From DATJMJ01 sp035503975 (GTDB lineage Bacteria > Actinomycetota > Acidimicrobiia > Acidimicrobiales > Palsa-688): 14,614 nt of DNA. A program made the translations under genes and the position numbers. Shown piece by piece: positions 1 to 7,741 of this stretch. Numbering within the stretch: position 1 is the stretch's first letter; every line of letters starts with the position of its first letter. The notes under the pieces are model-generated. The model did not search any database, had not been told where the DNA came from, and saw only the letters and a list, made by a program, of their open reading frames with translations. The stretch covers positions 1-14,614 of the forward strand of contig DATJST010000055.1 in the NCBI GenBank assembly GCA_035503975.1, read 5' to 3'.

Positions 1-840
<840 letters not shown>

Positions 841-896
841 GGCTCCCGACCGCAGTCGTGGGCAGAGCGCGCCCAGGACTGCCCCCGGGGCAGCCT

Positions 897-1700
897 TTGA
901 GGGCGCCCTGTCTCATCGCGGCGCTGGCGGCTATCGCTCTTGGAGCGCTCCTCATGGGCGGCTGTGGCACATCCGTTGGTGTGCTCGTCAAGGTCATGCC
1001 CAACGGAGCCGGCTCGGTCAGCTTGACAGTCACGGTCCCTAAGGCCACGGCCGCGCAGATCGAAGATCTGCAGGCCGGCCTGCCTGTGGCCGACATACGC
1101 CGGGCGGGCTGGGTCGTCGACCGTCCCCGGGCAGGTCCCGGCGGCGCAGTTGTCGTCGTAGCCAGCCATTCCTTTGCCGAGCTCGCCCAGATCCCCGCGC
1201 TGATCGCCGACATCGCCGGCCACGGTCCAGCCGCCTCCCGCCCTTTTCGCCTCCGTGTCACTGAGTCCAAGGGAGCGCTCGCCGATGGCTTCACAGCGGC
1301 CGGCGAGCTGGACCTACGCTGCGGGCTGGGCTGCTTCGGCGACCCGCAGCTGGCCAGGAACGTTGGCTATGCGCTCGGTCTTCCGCAGGCGCAGCTCGCT
1401 CACATGCTCGGGGCGCACCCGGACCGGGCTCTGACCTTCCGGTTCACGGTCGTCCTGCCCGGCTCGGTTTCCTCCTCGGACGCCGCTATGCAGGCAAAGC
1501 AAGGTGATGTGGGTGACGTGTGGGAGCCAGCCCTAGGCCGCTCGGTCACGCTCGAGGAAACGTCACGCTACGAGGACACCACGCTGGTAGACGTCCTGGT
1601 GTTCGGTGGCGCCGCCGCCGCGCTGGTGGTGCTGGCCACCGCCGGGCTCCTCCTCGCCCGCCGCCAGCGGTCGAGGGTGGTCGTCTCACCCCCTAGCTAG
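897..1700 (+). CDS. putative lipoprotein with C-terminal membrane segment (LppM/DUF3153-like)
   Basis: About 267 residues. I chose TTG at 897 because it gives a clean 22-residue signal sequence: Arg2, a hydrophobic core LIAALAAIALGALL, then MGGC with the lipobox Cys at residue 23. A GGGG stretch lies 6 bases upstream as a weak ribosome site. GTG at 858 is an alternative that adds 13 residues. After the Cys, the segment with PNGAGSVSLTVTVP recalls the start of LppM/DUF3153 domains, where a Gly-rich turn precedes alternating beta residues. Near the end, roughly residues 231-255, is a second hydrophobic stretch (VLVFGGAAAALVVLATAGLL) followed by RRQRSR, a likely transmembrane anchor with its tail in the cytoplasm. 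The mature body should lie outside the membrane. Two Cys in LRCGLGCF could pair. It lies 10 bases before radA. Function is unknown and the family assignment is tentative. Confidence 0.7.
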   Translation: MRAPCLIAALAAIALGALLMGGCGTSVGVLVKVMPNGAGSVSLTVTVPKATAAQIEDLQAGLPVADIRRAGWVVDRPRAGPGGAVVVVASHSFAELAQIPALIADIAGHGPAASRPFRLRVTESKGALADGFTAAGELDLRCGLGCFGDPQLARNVGYALGLPQAQLAHMLGAHPDRALTFRFTVVLPGSVSSSDAAMQAKQGDVGDVWEPALGRSVTLEETSRYEDTTLVDVLVFGGAAAALVVLATAGLLLARRQRSRVVVSPPS

Positions 1701-1710
1701 CCTTCGGGCT

Positions 1711-3240
1711 ATGACCCGGCTGCGTACCGTGCACCGTTGCTCGTCCTGTGGCTCGGCTCAGGCCCGCTGGGCCGGCCGGTGCGCTTCGTGCGGCGATTGG
1801 CTCTCACTGCACGAAGAGCCCTTATCCCCCCCGCCCGGCGGCGTCGGCGGCCGCCATGGGCTGGCGGTCCTGAGTTGCCCCCCCGGGGCCGGTACCGCCA
1901 GGGCCGAGCCTCGGGCGCTGGCCGAAGTCGACCTGGAGGGCGCCCCCCTGCTCCCTACTGGCATCCCCGAGCTGGACCGGGTACTCGCCGGCGGCTTGTT
2001 GCCAGGCTCGGCCACGCTGCTCGGGGGCGAACCCGGCACTGGCAAGTCGACCCTCTTGCTCCAAGTCCTGGCATCCATGGCGGCGGCCGGACGGCGTTGC
2101 CTCCTGGTCGCCGCCGAGGAGTCAGCCAGTCAGATCAAACGTCGCGCGCACCGCCTGGAGGCAGACCTCCCGCAGGTGTTCGTGGCTGAGAGCACTGACC
2201 TGGCCAGCATCGAGACCGCCGTCTTGGAGCTCGCCCCTCAGGTGATCGTCGTCGACTCCGTGCAAGCGGTCAGCGACCCCTCCCTTGGCTCACCCCCGGG
2301 GTCCCTGGCGCAGGTCAGTGCTTGTGCGCACGCCCTGGTAACAATGGCGAAGTCAGCCGAGGCCGCACTGGTCCTCGTCGGGCACGTCACCAAGGACGGG
2401 ATGCTGGCGGGGCCGCGTGCCCTAGAGCATTTGGTCGACACCGTCCTCAGTTTCGAGGGGGACAGGTACACATCTCTGCGGGCGTTGCGGGCGGTGAAGC
2501 ACCGGTTCGGCCCGACCGGTGAGACGGGCCTGTTCGAGATGGGCGAGCAGGGCCTGGTTGGGGTGGCCGACCCGAGCAGCCTGTTCCTCGGCGACCGCTT
2601 AGCCGGCTCGGCGGGATCGGCCGTCGCGGTGCCGGTCGAGGGCTACCGCGCGGTCCTGGTCGAGGTGCAGGCACTGGTCGGGCGCCCCTCGTCCGTCCCG
2701 CGGCGCTATGTCACCGGGCTGGACCCGGGGCGGGTCGGCTTCCTCGTTGCCGTGCTGGACAAGCGGGCCGGAGTGGCGGTGGGTGACCGAGATGTCTATG
2801 TCTCTGTGGCCGGGGGCGCCCGGGCGCCCGAACCCGCGACCGACCTTGCCGTTTGCCTGGCGCTGGCCTCGTCCCTGCGCGACACCCCGGTGCCTCCCGG
2901 CCTGGTGGCGGTGGGCGAGGTCGGCCTCGGCGGCGAGGTCCGCAGGGTCGGTGCCATGGTCAAGCGGTTGACGGAGGCGCAGCGGTTGGGCTTCAGCTCA
3001 GCCCTGGTGCCGCCCCACCGCGGCGCAATGACCCGGAGTGGACGTCCCGCCAGTTCGGCGGTGGAGGTGGTCGCGGGCACTGCCGGAGCCTTTGCCCAGC
3101 TACCTGCACCGAGCCTGCTTGCAGCGCTGGCAATCGCCTTCGGGCACAGGAGCGTAAGAGGAGGTGCCAACTTGAAAGGAGGTGCCAGCGTAAAAGGAGG
3201 TGCCAGCGCGGCGCATACCCAGCCGACCGAAGGTCGGTGA
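1711..3240 (+). CDS. radA: DNA repair protein RadA (Sms)
   Basis: RadA is a RecA-like ATPase that promotes branch migration of recombination intermediates. The 509-residue frame begins at ATG 1711, which places the N-terminal C4 zinc finger (Cys10, Cys13, Cys24, Cys27) right at the start as usual. The reading frame extends further upstream, but that part overlaps the lipoprotein gene. Walker A GGEPGTGKST has its Lys at residue 112, and Walker B VIVVDS its Asp at 182. The RadA signature normally written KNRFG reads KHRFG here (263-267). The C-terminal third is the Lon-protease-like domain, including LVAVGEVGLGGEVRRVGAM. The last roughly 30 residues are unusual: three hexapeptides (V/L)(R/K)GGA(S/N) followed by a short tail. 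disA starts 47 bases downstream, the common radA-disA pairing. Confidence 0.96.
   Translation: MTRLRTVHRCSSCGSAQARWAGRCASCGDWLSLHEEPLSPPPGGVGGRHGLAVLSCPPGAGTARAEPRALAEVDLEGAPLLPTGIPELDRVLAGGLLPGSATLLGGEPGTGKSTLLLQVLASMAAAGRRCLLVAAEESASQIKRRAHRLEADLPQVFVAESTDLASIETAVLELAPQVIVVDSVQAVSDPSLGSPPGSLAQVSACAHALVTMAKSAEAALVLVGHVTKDGMLAGPRALEHLVDTVLSFEGDRYTSLRALRAVKHRFGPTGETGLFEMGEQGLVGVADPSSLFLGDRLAGSAGSAVAVPVEGYRAVLVEVQALVGRPSSVPRRYVTGLDPGRVGFLVAVLDKRAGVAVGDRDVYVSVAGGARAPEPATDLAVCLALASSLRDTPVPPGLVAVGEVGLGGEVRRVGAMVKRLTEAQRLGFSSALVPPHRGAMTRSGRPASSAVEVVAGTAGAFAQLPAPSLLAALAIAFGHRSVRGGANLKGGASVKGGASAAHTQPTEGR
3154..3207 (+). repeat. three 18-bp tandem repeats containing perfect Shine-Dalgarno cores
   Basis: Three in-frame copies at 3154-3171, 3172-3189 and 3190-3207 encode VRGGAN, LKGGAS and VKGGAS at the C-terminus of RadA. 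Copies 2 and 3 contain AAAGGAGGTG and copy 1 contains AGAGGAGGTG. These are extended matches to the anti-Shine-Dalgarno end of bacterial 16S rRNA. No start codon lies at a normal distance after any of them, so they are not ordinary ribosome binding sites. The near identity of the units suggests expansion by slippage. Confidence 0.85.
3223..3237 (+). other. short perfect hairpin at the end of radA
   Basis: CCGACC (3223-3228), loop GAA, GGTCGG (3232-3237) form a perfect six-pair stem directly before the radA TGA stop. There is no T run after it, so it is not a classical intrinsic terminator. It could slow RNA polymerase or protect the 3' end of the radA message. Confidence 0.4.
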
Positions 3241-3275
3241 GGGCGACGTACATGCTGAGAGCGCCGCTTCTGGGT

Positions 3276-3281
3276 TAGCAT
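3276..3281 (+). promoter_or_regulatory. possible -10 element for a leaderless disA transcript
   Basis: TAGCAT fits the TANNNT pattern of actinobacterial -10 boxes. It ends six bases before the GTG start of disA, so transcription could begin at or next to the start codon. No good -35 match is seen 16-18 bases upstream (the bases there read TGCTGA). No Shine-Dalgarno sequence precedes the GTG, which is consistent with a leaderless message. Confidence 0.35.
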
Positions 3282-3287
3282 CGGCAG

Positions 3288-4361
3288 GTGCCGGACAGGT
3301 TGAGCGCGGCGATGGTCGAGGCGCTGAGTTCGATCGCGCCCGGCCGGGCCCTGCGCGAAGGTCTTGACCGTATCCTGCAGGCCAATATGGGTGCCCTGAT
3401 CGTGGTCGGTGACGGCCCCGACGTGCTGTCCATCTGCTCGGGCGGGTTCCTGCTCGATTCTGAGTTCAGCCCCCAGCGGTTGTCCGAGCTGGCCAAGATG
3501 GACGGCGCCATCATCCTGGCTGCGGACGCCAGCCGGATTGCTCGGGCCAACGTGCACCTCGTGCCCAACCCCGCGGTTTCGACGACCGAGACGGGCACGC
3601 GCCACCGCACCGCGGAGCGCGTTGCCAGGTCCCTCGACGTCCCGGTCATCACCGTGTCCGAGGACCGCTCGGTCATCACGGTCTACCGCGGCGAGCAGCA
3701 GCGGCCCCTGGTGCCCGTAGAGCGACTGCTGGCCCGGGCCAACCAGGCGCTGGAGACCCTGGAGGGCTACCGCGACCGCCTGCAGACGGTGACCAACGCC
3801 CTTTCGGCCCTCGAAGTCGAGGACATGGTCACCATTCGTGACGTGGTCACCGTCCTGCAGCGGACCGAGATGGTCCGCCGTATAGCCGAAGAAGTCGACA
3901 GCTACAGCATCGAGCTCGGGACCGACAGCCGCCTGGTCCGGCTGCAGCTCGAGGAGATGTTGGCCGGGGTGGAGGAGGAACGGCGCCAGATCCTGCGCGA
4001 CTACCTGCCGGCAGACCCGACCTGGGATGTCGGCGACGCCTTGGGTGCGCTCAGCCTGCTGTCGACCGAACGCCTGCTCGACCTGTCGCGCGTAGCCACC
4101 GTCTTGCGCCTGGGCTCCAACGGCCACGACCTCGAGAGCGCGATCCGGCCGTACGGTTATCGCCTGCTGTCCAAGATCCCTCGGCTTCCCGAGCAGGTCG
4201 TGCACAATATCGTCGAACGCTACGGAGGGCTGCAGCAGGTACTGAGGGCGAGCGTGGAGGATCTCGACACGGTTGAGGGCATAGAGGTCGCCGGAGCTCA
4301 TTTCGTCAAAGAGGGCCTGTCCCGGCTGGCAGAAACGAGCATCCTCGACCGCCTCGGCTAA
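3288..4361 (+). CDS. disA: DNA integrity scanning diadenylate cyclase DisA
   Basis: DisA condenses two ATP into the second messenger c-di-AMP and pauses at branched DNA. The 357 residues match the usual full length. The N-terminal DAC domain carries both catalytic motifs: DGA at 72-74 and RHRT at 105-108, inside GTRHRTAERV. A helical linker follows, and the C-terminus carries helix-hairpin-helix DNA-binding motifs (LSKIPRLPEQVVHNIVERYG, then LDTVEGI). The GTG at 3288 is the natural start for family length; ATG at 3312 is possible but would remove the first helix. It follows radA by 47 bases, consistent with the known functional link between RadA and DisA. carD lies about 200 bases downstream. 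Confidence 0.95.
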   Translation: MPDRLSAAMVEALSSIAPGRALREGLDRILQANMGALIVVGDGPDVLSICSGGFLLDSEFSPQRLSELAKMDGAIILAADASRIARANVHLVPNPAVSTTETGTRHRTAERVARSLDVPVITVSEDRSVITVYRGEQQRPLVPVERLLARANQALETLEGYRDRLQTVTNALSALEVEDMVTIRDVVTVLQRTEMVRRIAEEVDSYSIELGTDSRLVRLQLEEMLAGVEEERRQILRDYLPADPTWDVGDALGALSLLSTERLLDLSRVATVLRLGSNGHDLESAIRPYGYRLLSKIPRLPEQVVHNIVERYGGLQQVLRASVEDLDTVEGIEVAGAHFVKEGLSRLAETSILDRLG

Positions 4362-4486
4362 TGACGCCCCCGGCACGGCCGCCGCGCTAAGCGCGCAGCG
4401 CATGACAGCGGGTGGTGTGAGCCGCCGGACGGTCGAACGCTCGGTGTTGCTCGGTCCGCGCGCTGGGCACTTCCCGCTCACTTCGT

Positions 4487-4517
4487 TTGGATCCAACTCC
4501 GCAAAAACGCCTACCCT
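4487..4517 (+). promoter_or_regulatory. possible carD promoter
   Basis: TTGGAT (4487-4492) and TACCCT (4512-4517) are separated by 19 bases, slightly longer than ideal. They stand 46 bases before the carD start. The -10 fits TANNNT; the -35 is weak. CarD genes are commonly expressed from their own promoter, and the roughly 200-base gap after disA allows one here. Confidence 0.3.
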
Positions 4518-4563
4518 GGATGAGGGCAGTCTTTCACCCTCTCCATCTCGAGCTGGGAGTTGC

Positions 4564-5043
4564 ATGTCGTTTGACGTCGGGGACAAGGTCGTCTATCCCC
4601 ACCACGGAGCAGCGGTCGTCGAGAGGCGCGAAGTGCTGGCCGATCTGGGCGACCCGCGCGAGTACCTAGTCTTGCGCGTGGCTTACGGGGACCTGACGCT
4701 CAAAGTCCCGGTGGATTCGATGGCGGATGTCGGCATCCGGGAAGTCATAAACGACGAGGAAGTCGAAGAGGTCTTCGCCGTCCTGCGCAAGAAGGACGTG
4801 CGCATGCCGACCAACTGGTCCCGGCGCTACAAGAACCACGTTGAAAAGCTCAAGTCCGGTGACATCTACCAGGTGGCCGAGGTCGTCCGTAACCTGTCCA
4901 ACCGTGACAAAGACAAAGGACTGTCGGCGGGCGAGAAGCGCATGCTCAATAAGGCGCGCCAGATCTTGGTTTCGGAGCTCACCTTCGCCATCGGCGTCTC
5001 GCAAGCCGAGGCCGAGAAGAAGCTCGACGAAGCTCTGCCGTAG
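4564..5043 (+). CDS. carD: CarD family RNA polymerase-binding transcription regulator
   Basis: CarD binds the RNA polymerase beta subunit and stabilises open promoter complexes, notably at rRNA promoters. The 159-residue length is close to the mycobacterial protein. The N-terminal Tudor-like polymerase-interaction domain starts FDVGDKVVYPHHGAAVVE. The C-terminal helical DNA-binding domain contains Trp85 in PTNWSRRYKNH, the residue known to wedge into the upstream edge of the transcription bubble, at the same number as in mycobacteria. I chose ATG 4564 because the domain begins immediately and GGGAG lies 4 bases upstream. The frame stays open back to 4402, but that extension shows no family resemblance. 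It probably has its own promoter. ispD follows after about 100 bases. Confidence 0.95.
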   Translation: MSFDVGDKVVYPHHGAAVVERREVLADLGDPREYLVLRVAYGDLTLKVPVDSMADVGIREVINDEEVEEVFAVLRKKDVRMPTNWSRRYKNHVEKLKSGDIYQVAEVVRNLSNRDKDKGLSAGEKRMLNKARQILVSELTFAIGVSQAEAEKKLDEALP

Positions 5044-5145
5044 CGCCGCCCCGGGCCCTCGCTCGGCTGGGATTGTCGGCATGTGCCTACGCGTGGTGCG
5101 CGAGTGGGCGCGACCCGGGCTACTGTGCCGCCCATCGAGCCCCAA

Positions 5146-5847
5146 ATGACCGCCAAGGCCGTGACCTGGGCGGTGATCGTAGCCGGGGGCCAAGGTACCC
5201 GCTTTGGTAGCTACAAGCAGTTCGCCCCGCTCGGTGGCCGCTCAGTAGCTGATTGGTCGCTCGATGTAGCGGCGACGAGCTGCGATGGCGTCGTCCTCGT
5301 GGTCCCCGAAGGCCTCCTACCGGTTTATCGCACGCGAGCCGAACGCGTTGTATGCGGTGGGGTTAGCCGGCCGGCGTCGGTCAGGGCCGGTATCGCCGCC
5401 GTCCCGCGCGACGCAGCCGTGATCGTGGTGCACGATGCCGCTCGCCCCCTGGCGAGCGAGCACCTTTGGCATGCGGTGGTGAGCGCGGTGCTGGACGGGG
5501 CGGAAGCAGCCGTACCCTGCGTGCCCGTCACCGACACTGTCAAACAACGCTCGGACGATGGTCGGCTCCTCACCCTGGACCGCACCCGCCTCCTCCTCGC
5601 CCAGACGCCCCAGGCTTTTCAGGCCGCCCGGCTGCGTGCCGCGCACGCCTCGAATGCTGAGGCCAGCGATGATGCTGCGCTCGTGGAAGCGCTCGGTGGC
5701 CACGTTGTCGTCGTCCCCGGGGAAGGGACGAACATGAAGCTCACCGGCCCGCTCGACCTCGCCGCGGCCGAAGCCCTCCTTTCGCTGCTGCGCCCGCACA
5801 ACACGAGGGGCGAAGAGCCGCGGCCAGGGGCGGGGAGCGTGCCATGA
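5146..5847 (+). CDS. ispD: 2-C-methyl-D-erythritol 4-phosphate cytidylyltransferase
   Basis: IspD transfers CMP from CTP to methylerythritol phosphate, the third step of the MEP isoprenoid pathway, in the cytoplasm. 233 residues. The nucleotide-binding loop is AGGQGTRFGSYKQF (13-26), with the Arg and Lys expected to contact CTP. The Pro normally before Lys in this loop is Tyr. Further motifs are VHDAARP, PVTDTVK, QTPQAFQ and GEGTNMKLTGPLDLA. ATG 5146 fits the family N-terminus. An upstream GTG (5083) would add 21 residues without resemblance, and GTG 5125 seven. No strong ribosome site precedes 5146. The stop overlaps the ispF start (ATGA), indicating translational coupling with the next enzyme but one in the pathway. 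Confidence 0.95.
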   Translation: MTAKAVTWAVIVAGGQGTRFGSYKQFAPLGGRSVADWSLDVAATSCDGVVLVVPEGLLPVYRTRAERVVCGGVSRPASVRAGIAAVPRDAAVIVVHDAARPLASEHLWHAVVSAVLDGAEAAVPCVPVTDTVKQRSDDGRLLTLDRTRLLLAQTPQAFQAARLRAAHASNAEASDDAALVEALGGHVVVVPGEGTNMKLTGPLDLAAAEALLSLLRPHNTRGEEPRPGAGSVP

Positions 5848-6314
5848 ACCTGCGCGTCGGCCAGGGCTTCGACATCCACCCCTTCAGCCCTGACCCAGCA
5901 CGACCGCTGCTGCTTGCCGGCGTTCGAGTGGACGGCCCTGGGCTGCAGGGCCATAGCGACGGCGACGTCGTCTGTCACGCCATCGCCGACGCACTCTTGG
6001 GCGCGGCCGGGTTGGGCGATATCGGCACCGCGTTCCCCGACACTGACGAACGCTGGCGCGGTGCCGACAGCGTGCACCTCTTGACGACGGTGCGGGCGCG
6101 GATCGAGGAACCATGGCACGTGTTGAACGCCGATTGCACCATCATCGCCGAAGCACCCCGGCTCGGGCCCTACAAGGAGCTGATGGCCGGGCGCATGGCG
6201 GCGGTCCTCCGCGCGCCCGTATCGGTCAAGGCTAAGCGAGGTGAGGGCCTGGGCGCCCTGGGCCGGCACGAAGGCATTGCCTGCTTGGCCGTCGTGCTGC
6301 TGGCCACCGCGTGA
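5844..6314 (+). CDS. ispF: 2-C-methyl-D-erythritol 2,4-cyclodiphosphate synthase
   Basis: IspF cyclises CDP-methylerythritol 2-phosphate to methylerythritol cyclodiphosphate with release of CMP; it is normally a zinc-dependent trimer. 156 residues, standard length. The metal ligands are visible: Asp10 and His12 in GQGFDIHPF and His45 in GDVVCHAIADALLG, followed by GDIG. NADCTIIAEAPRLGPY is also typical. The C-terminal nucleotide-contact segment reads KAKRGEGLGALGRHEGI, whereas the usual form has consecutive Thr after the first Ala. Glu, LG and GR are kept, so activity is likely. The start overlaps the ispD stop and the stop overlaps the rlmB start, each by 4 bases. The cysS gene that often sits between ispF and rlmB in actinobacteria is absent. 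Confidence 0.95.
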   Translation: MNLRVGQGFDIHPFSPDPARPLLLAGVRVDGPGLQGHSDGDVVCHAIADALLGAAGLGDIGTAFPDTDERWRGADSVHLLTTVRARIEEPWHVLNADCTIIAEAPRLGPYKELMAGRMAAVLRAPVSVKAKRGEGLGALGRHEGIACLAVVLLATA

Positions 6315-7093
6315 GCGCTACCAAGAAAGCGCGTGCGCCGCGCCCCCCAGGCGGTCTCGGGGGAGAACAGGTGGAGGGCTATCACGCCGTCCATGAACTA
6401 CTGGTAGCCGGCCGCCGGCGGGTACGTCAGCTTTGGGTGTGCGAGAGCTCGAGCCACAACGTGTCCCATTTGGCCCAAGCCGCCGCGACCCGCGGATTGA
6501 GCGCAGTTCGTCAACCGGCAGAGGTCGTCAACGAGGTCTCGCGTACCGGAGCCCACCAAGGCGTCATCGCTTGGGCCGAACCGGTCCCCGCGGTGCCCCT
6601 CGGCTCACTGTTTGGCATGGAGCCGACCACCACCCCGTTCCTCGTGGTCCTCGATGGCGTTACCGACCCGGGCAACTTTGGTGCCATCTTGCGCAGCGCC
6701 GCGTGTGCCGGGGTGACCGGAGTGGTGATCGGCAAGCACCGCTCGGCGCCATTGACGCCGGCGGCGGTCAAAGCGGCGGCGGGCGCTGTCGAATGGGTCC
6801 CAATAGCCGAAGCGGCCGGCATTGCGGGCTCTATTGCCCAGCTCGGCCGGGCAGGGATATGGGCAATCGGCCTCGACCCGTCGGCCCGGGAGGCCATCTG
6901 GCAGGCTCCTGTCCTGGATGGCCCGGTGGCCTTGGTCCTCGGCGCCGAAGGGAGAGGCCTGTCGCCGCTTGTCAGGCAACGCTGCGACGCCTTGGTCAAG
7001 GTGCCGCAGATCGGTCCTCTCGGTTCGCTCAATGTGGCCGCGGCAGCGGCTGTGGGGTGCTTCGAGGTGGCGCGCCGTCGTTCAGGAAGCTAG
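6311..7093 (+). CDS. rlmB: 23S rRNA 2'-O-ribose methyltransferase, RlmB/SpoU family
   Basis: A SPOUT-class methyltransferase expected to methylate G2251 (E. coli numbering) of 23S rRNA using S-adenosylmethionine. 260 residues. The N-terminal substrate-binding domain begins VEGYHAVHELL and ends near GAHQGVIAW. The knotted catalytic domain carries the three SpoU motifs: DPGNFGAILRSA (from residue 119), LVLGAEGRGLSPLVRQRCD, and IGPLGSLNVAAAAAV. Asn in motif 1, Glu-Gly-Arg in motif 2 and Ser-Leu-Asn in motif 3 are intact. The start is GTG at 6311, whose bases overlap the ispF TGA stop (GTGA), so it is translationally coupled. The first 18 residues are basic and Pro-rich. The exact rRNA target cannot be proven from sequence; other TrmH-like enzymes look similar. 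Confidence 0.9.
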   Translation: MSATKKARAPRPPGGLGGEQVEGYHAVHELLVAGRRRVRQLWVCESSSHNVSHLAQAAATRGLSAVRQPAEVVNEVSRTGAHQGVIAWAEPVPAVPLGSLFGMEPTTTPFLVVLDGVTDPGNFGAILRSAACAGVTGVVIGKHRSAPLTPAAVKAAAGAVEWVPIAEAAGIAGSIAQLGRAGIWAIGLDPSAREAIWQAPVLDGPVALVLGAEGRGLSPLVRQRCDALVKVPQIGPLGSLNVAAAAAVGCFEVARRRSGS

Positions 7094-7111
7094 CCGATTG
7101 ACAGTGGGGGG

Positions 7112-7167
7112 CTCAGGAGGCAGCCCACCCCGCCAGTGGTCTTGGCGACCATGGGCTGCCTCTTGAG
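7112..7167. terminator. large two-part hairpin between converging genes
   Basis: CTCAGGAGGCAGCCCA (7112-7127) pairs with TGGGCTGCCTCTTGAG (7152-7167) at 15 of 16 positions. Inside it, CGCCA (7131-7135) pairs with TGGCG (7143-7147) around a 7-base loop. It lies between the rlmB stop (+) and the stop of the opposing small gene (-), the position of a bidirectional terminator. No T run follows on either strand, so termination would not be of the classical type. Confidence 0.55.
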
Positions 7168-7247
7168 GGGCTATGGCACGGTGCCGTCCCGGGGACGCTA
7201 ACTTCCCGGCTCGGGCCGTAAGAGAGGATCTCGCCGTAAAAGAGCAT

Positions 7248-7412
7248 CTACCAGTAGTACCAGCGGCGGCCCCCACCCGCACCGGAACGGAAGGCGAACC
7301 CCGCCAGCCAGAAGATGAGCACAATCGCGGCCGCGACCCACAAGTAATGGAGTGTGAACCCGAGGCCGAAGAGAATTATGGCCAGTAGCAGTATCAAAAG
7401 GACAGCAGCCAT
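7248..7412 (-). CDS. 54-residue hydrophobic membrane protein
   Basis: A small protein that I read directly from the minus strand, starting at ATG 7412 and ending at TAG 7248. The ribosome site AAAGGGAG lies 9 bases upstream. The protein has two hydrophobic helices, LLILLLAIILFGLGF (about residues 5-19) and YLWVAAAIVLIFWLAGFAF (about 23-41), then a Gly-rich basic tail ending GGGRRWYYW. This layout, with LFGLGF, the LW between the helices, WLAGF and a terminal RRWYYW-like end, matches a widespread but unstudied actinobacterial group usually annotated only as 'hydrophobic protein'. It should be a two-helix membrane hairpin. Function is unknown. It stands alone, converging with rlmB. Confidence 0.75.
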   Translation of the reverse strand: MAAVLLILLLAIILFGLGFTLHYLWVAAAIVLIFWLAGFAFRSGAGGGRRWYYW

Positions 7413-7741
7413 GTATTTGGACTCCCTTTGGGACTAAAACCAGGGCCGTTACCCTGCGTCTCGTTCTGTTGAGACCTGTTATGCCCAGCGGGGCGGCTGC
7501 CAATACCCGTTTCGCGCTAAAAGGCGCTTGACCAGCGGGTCTGCCACATCTATGGGCTTGCTCCCGTGCCCCTTGGCCTGCGCAACAATGGGGTGCCAAA
7601 CGGGCGTGCGTGTGGCGGCGGTGCCGGCGTTCACCACGCCGCCATACGACTGGGCCAAGCCGTGATGCTCATTACCGGTGCCATGGGCCGGTAATGCGGT
7701 TGCCGGCTGTGAGCGACCGGGAGGCCGAGATCGTCCCAGAC
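7413..7741. other. gap of 329 bases with two hairpins and no convincing gene
   Basis: I see no gene with family resemblance here on either strand. It contains TGGCGGCG/CGCCGCCA (7613-7620 with 7637-7644, 16-base loop) and CATTACCGG/CCGGTAATG (7670-7678 with 7688-7696, 9-base loop). Both are perfect stems, 46 to 129 bases past the stop of the DUF4234-like gene, and may end its transcript. A smaller inverted repeat, GTCTC/GAGAC (7458-7462 with 7471-7475), lies upstream of the small hydrophobic gene and could be part of its control region. Confidence 0.5.

Noticed and set aside
4383..4400. GCGCT/AGCGC hairpin after disA as a terminator
   Set aside because: The stem is only five pairs in GC-rich DNA and has no T run; such stems are frequent by chance here.
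4402..4563. Upstream extension of carD to ATG 4402
   Set aside because: The CarD domain begins exactly at 4564 with a ribosome site, and Trp85 then takes its known number; the extension has no resemblance to the family.
2796..4586. 596-codon open frame on the minus strand across radA and disA
   Set aside because: It lies antisense to two clear genes, has no recognisable motif, and long antisense frames are expected at this GC content.
7446..7455. AGGGTAACGG on the minus strand as a stress sigma factor -10 for the small hydrophobic gene
   Set aside because: No matching GTTT-type -35 is found at the required distance.
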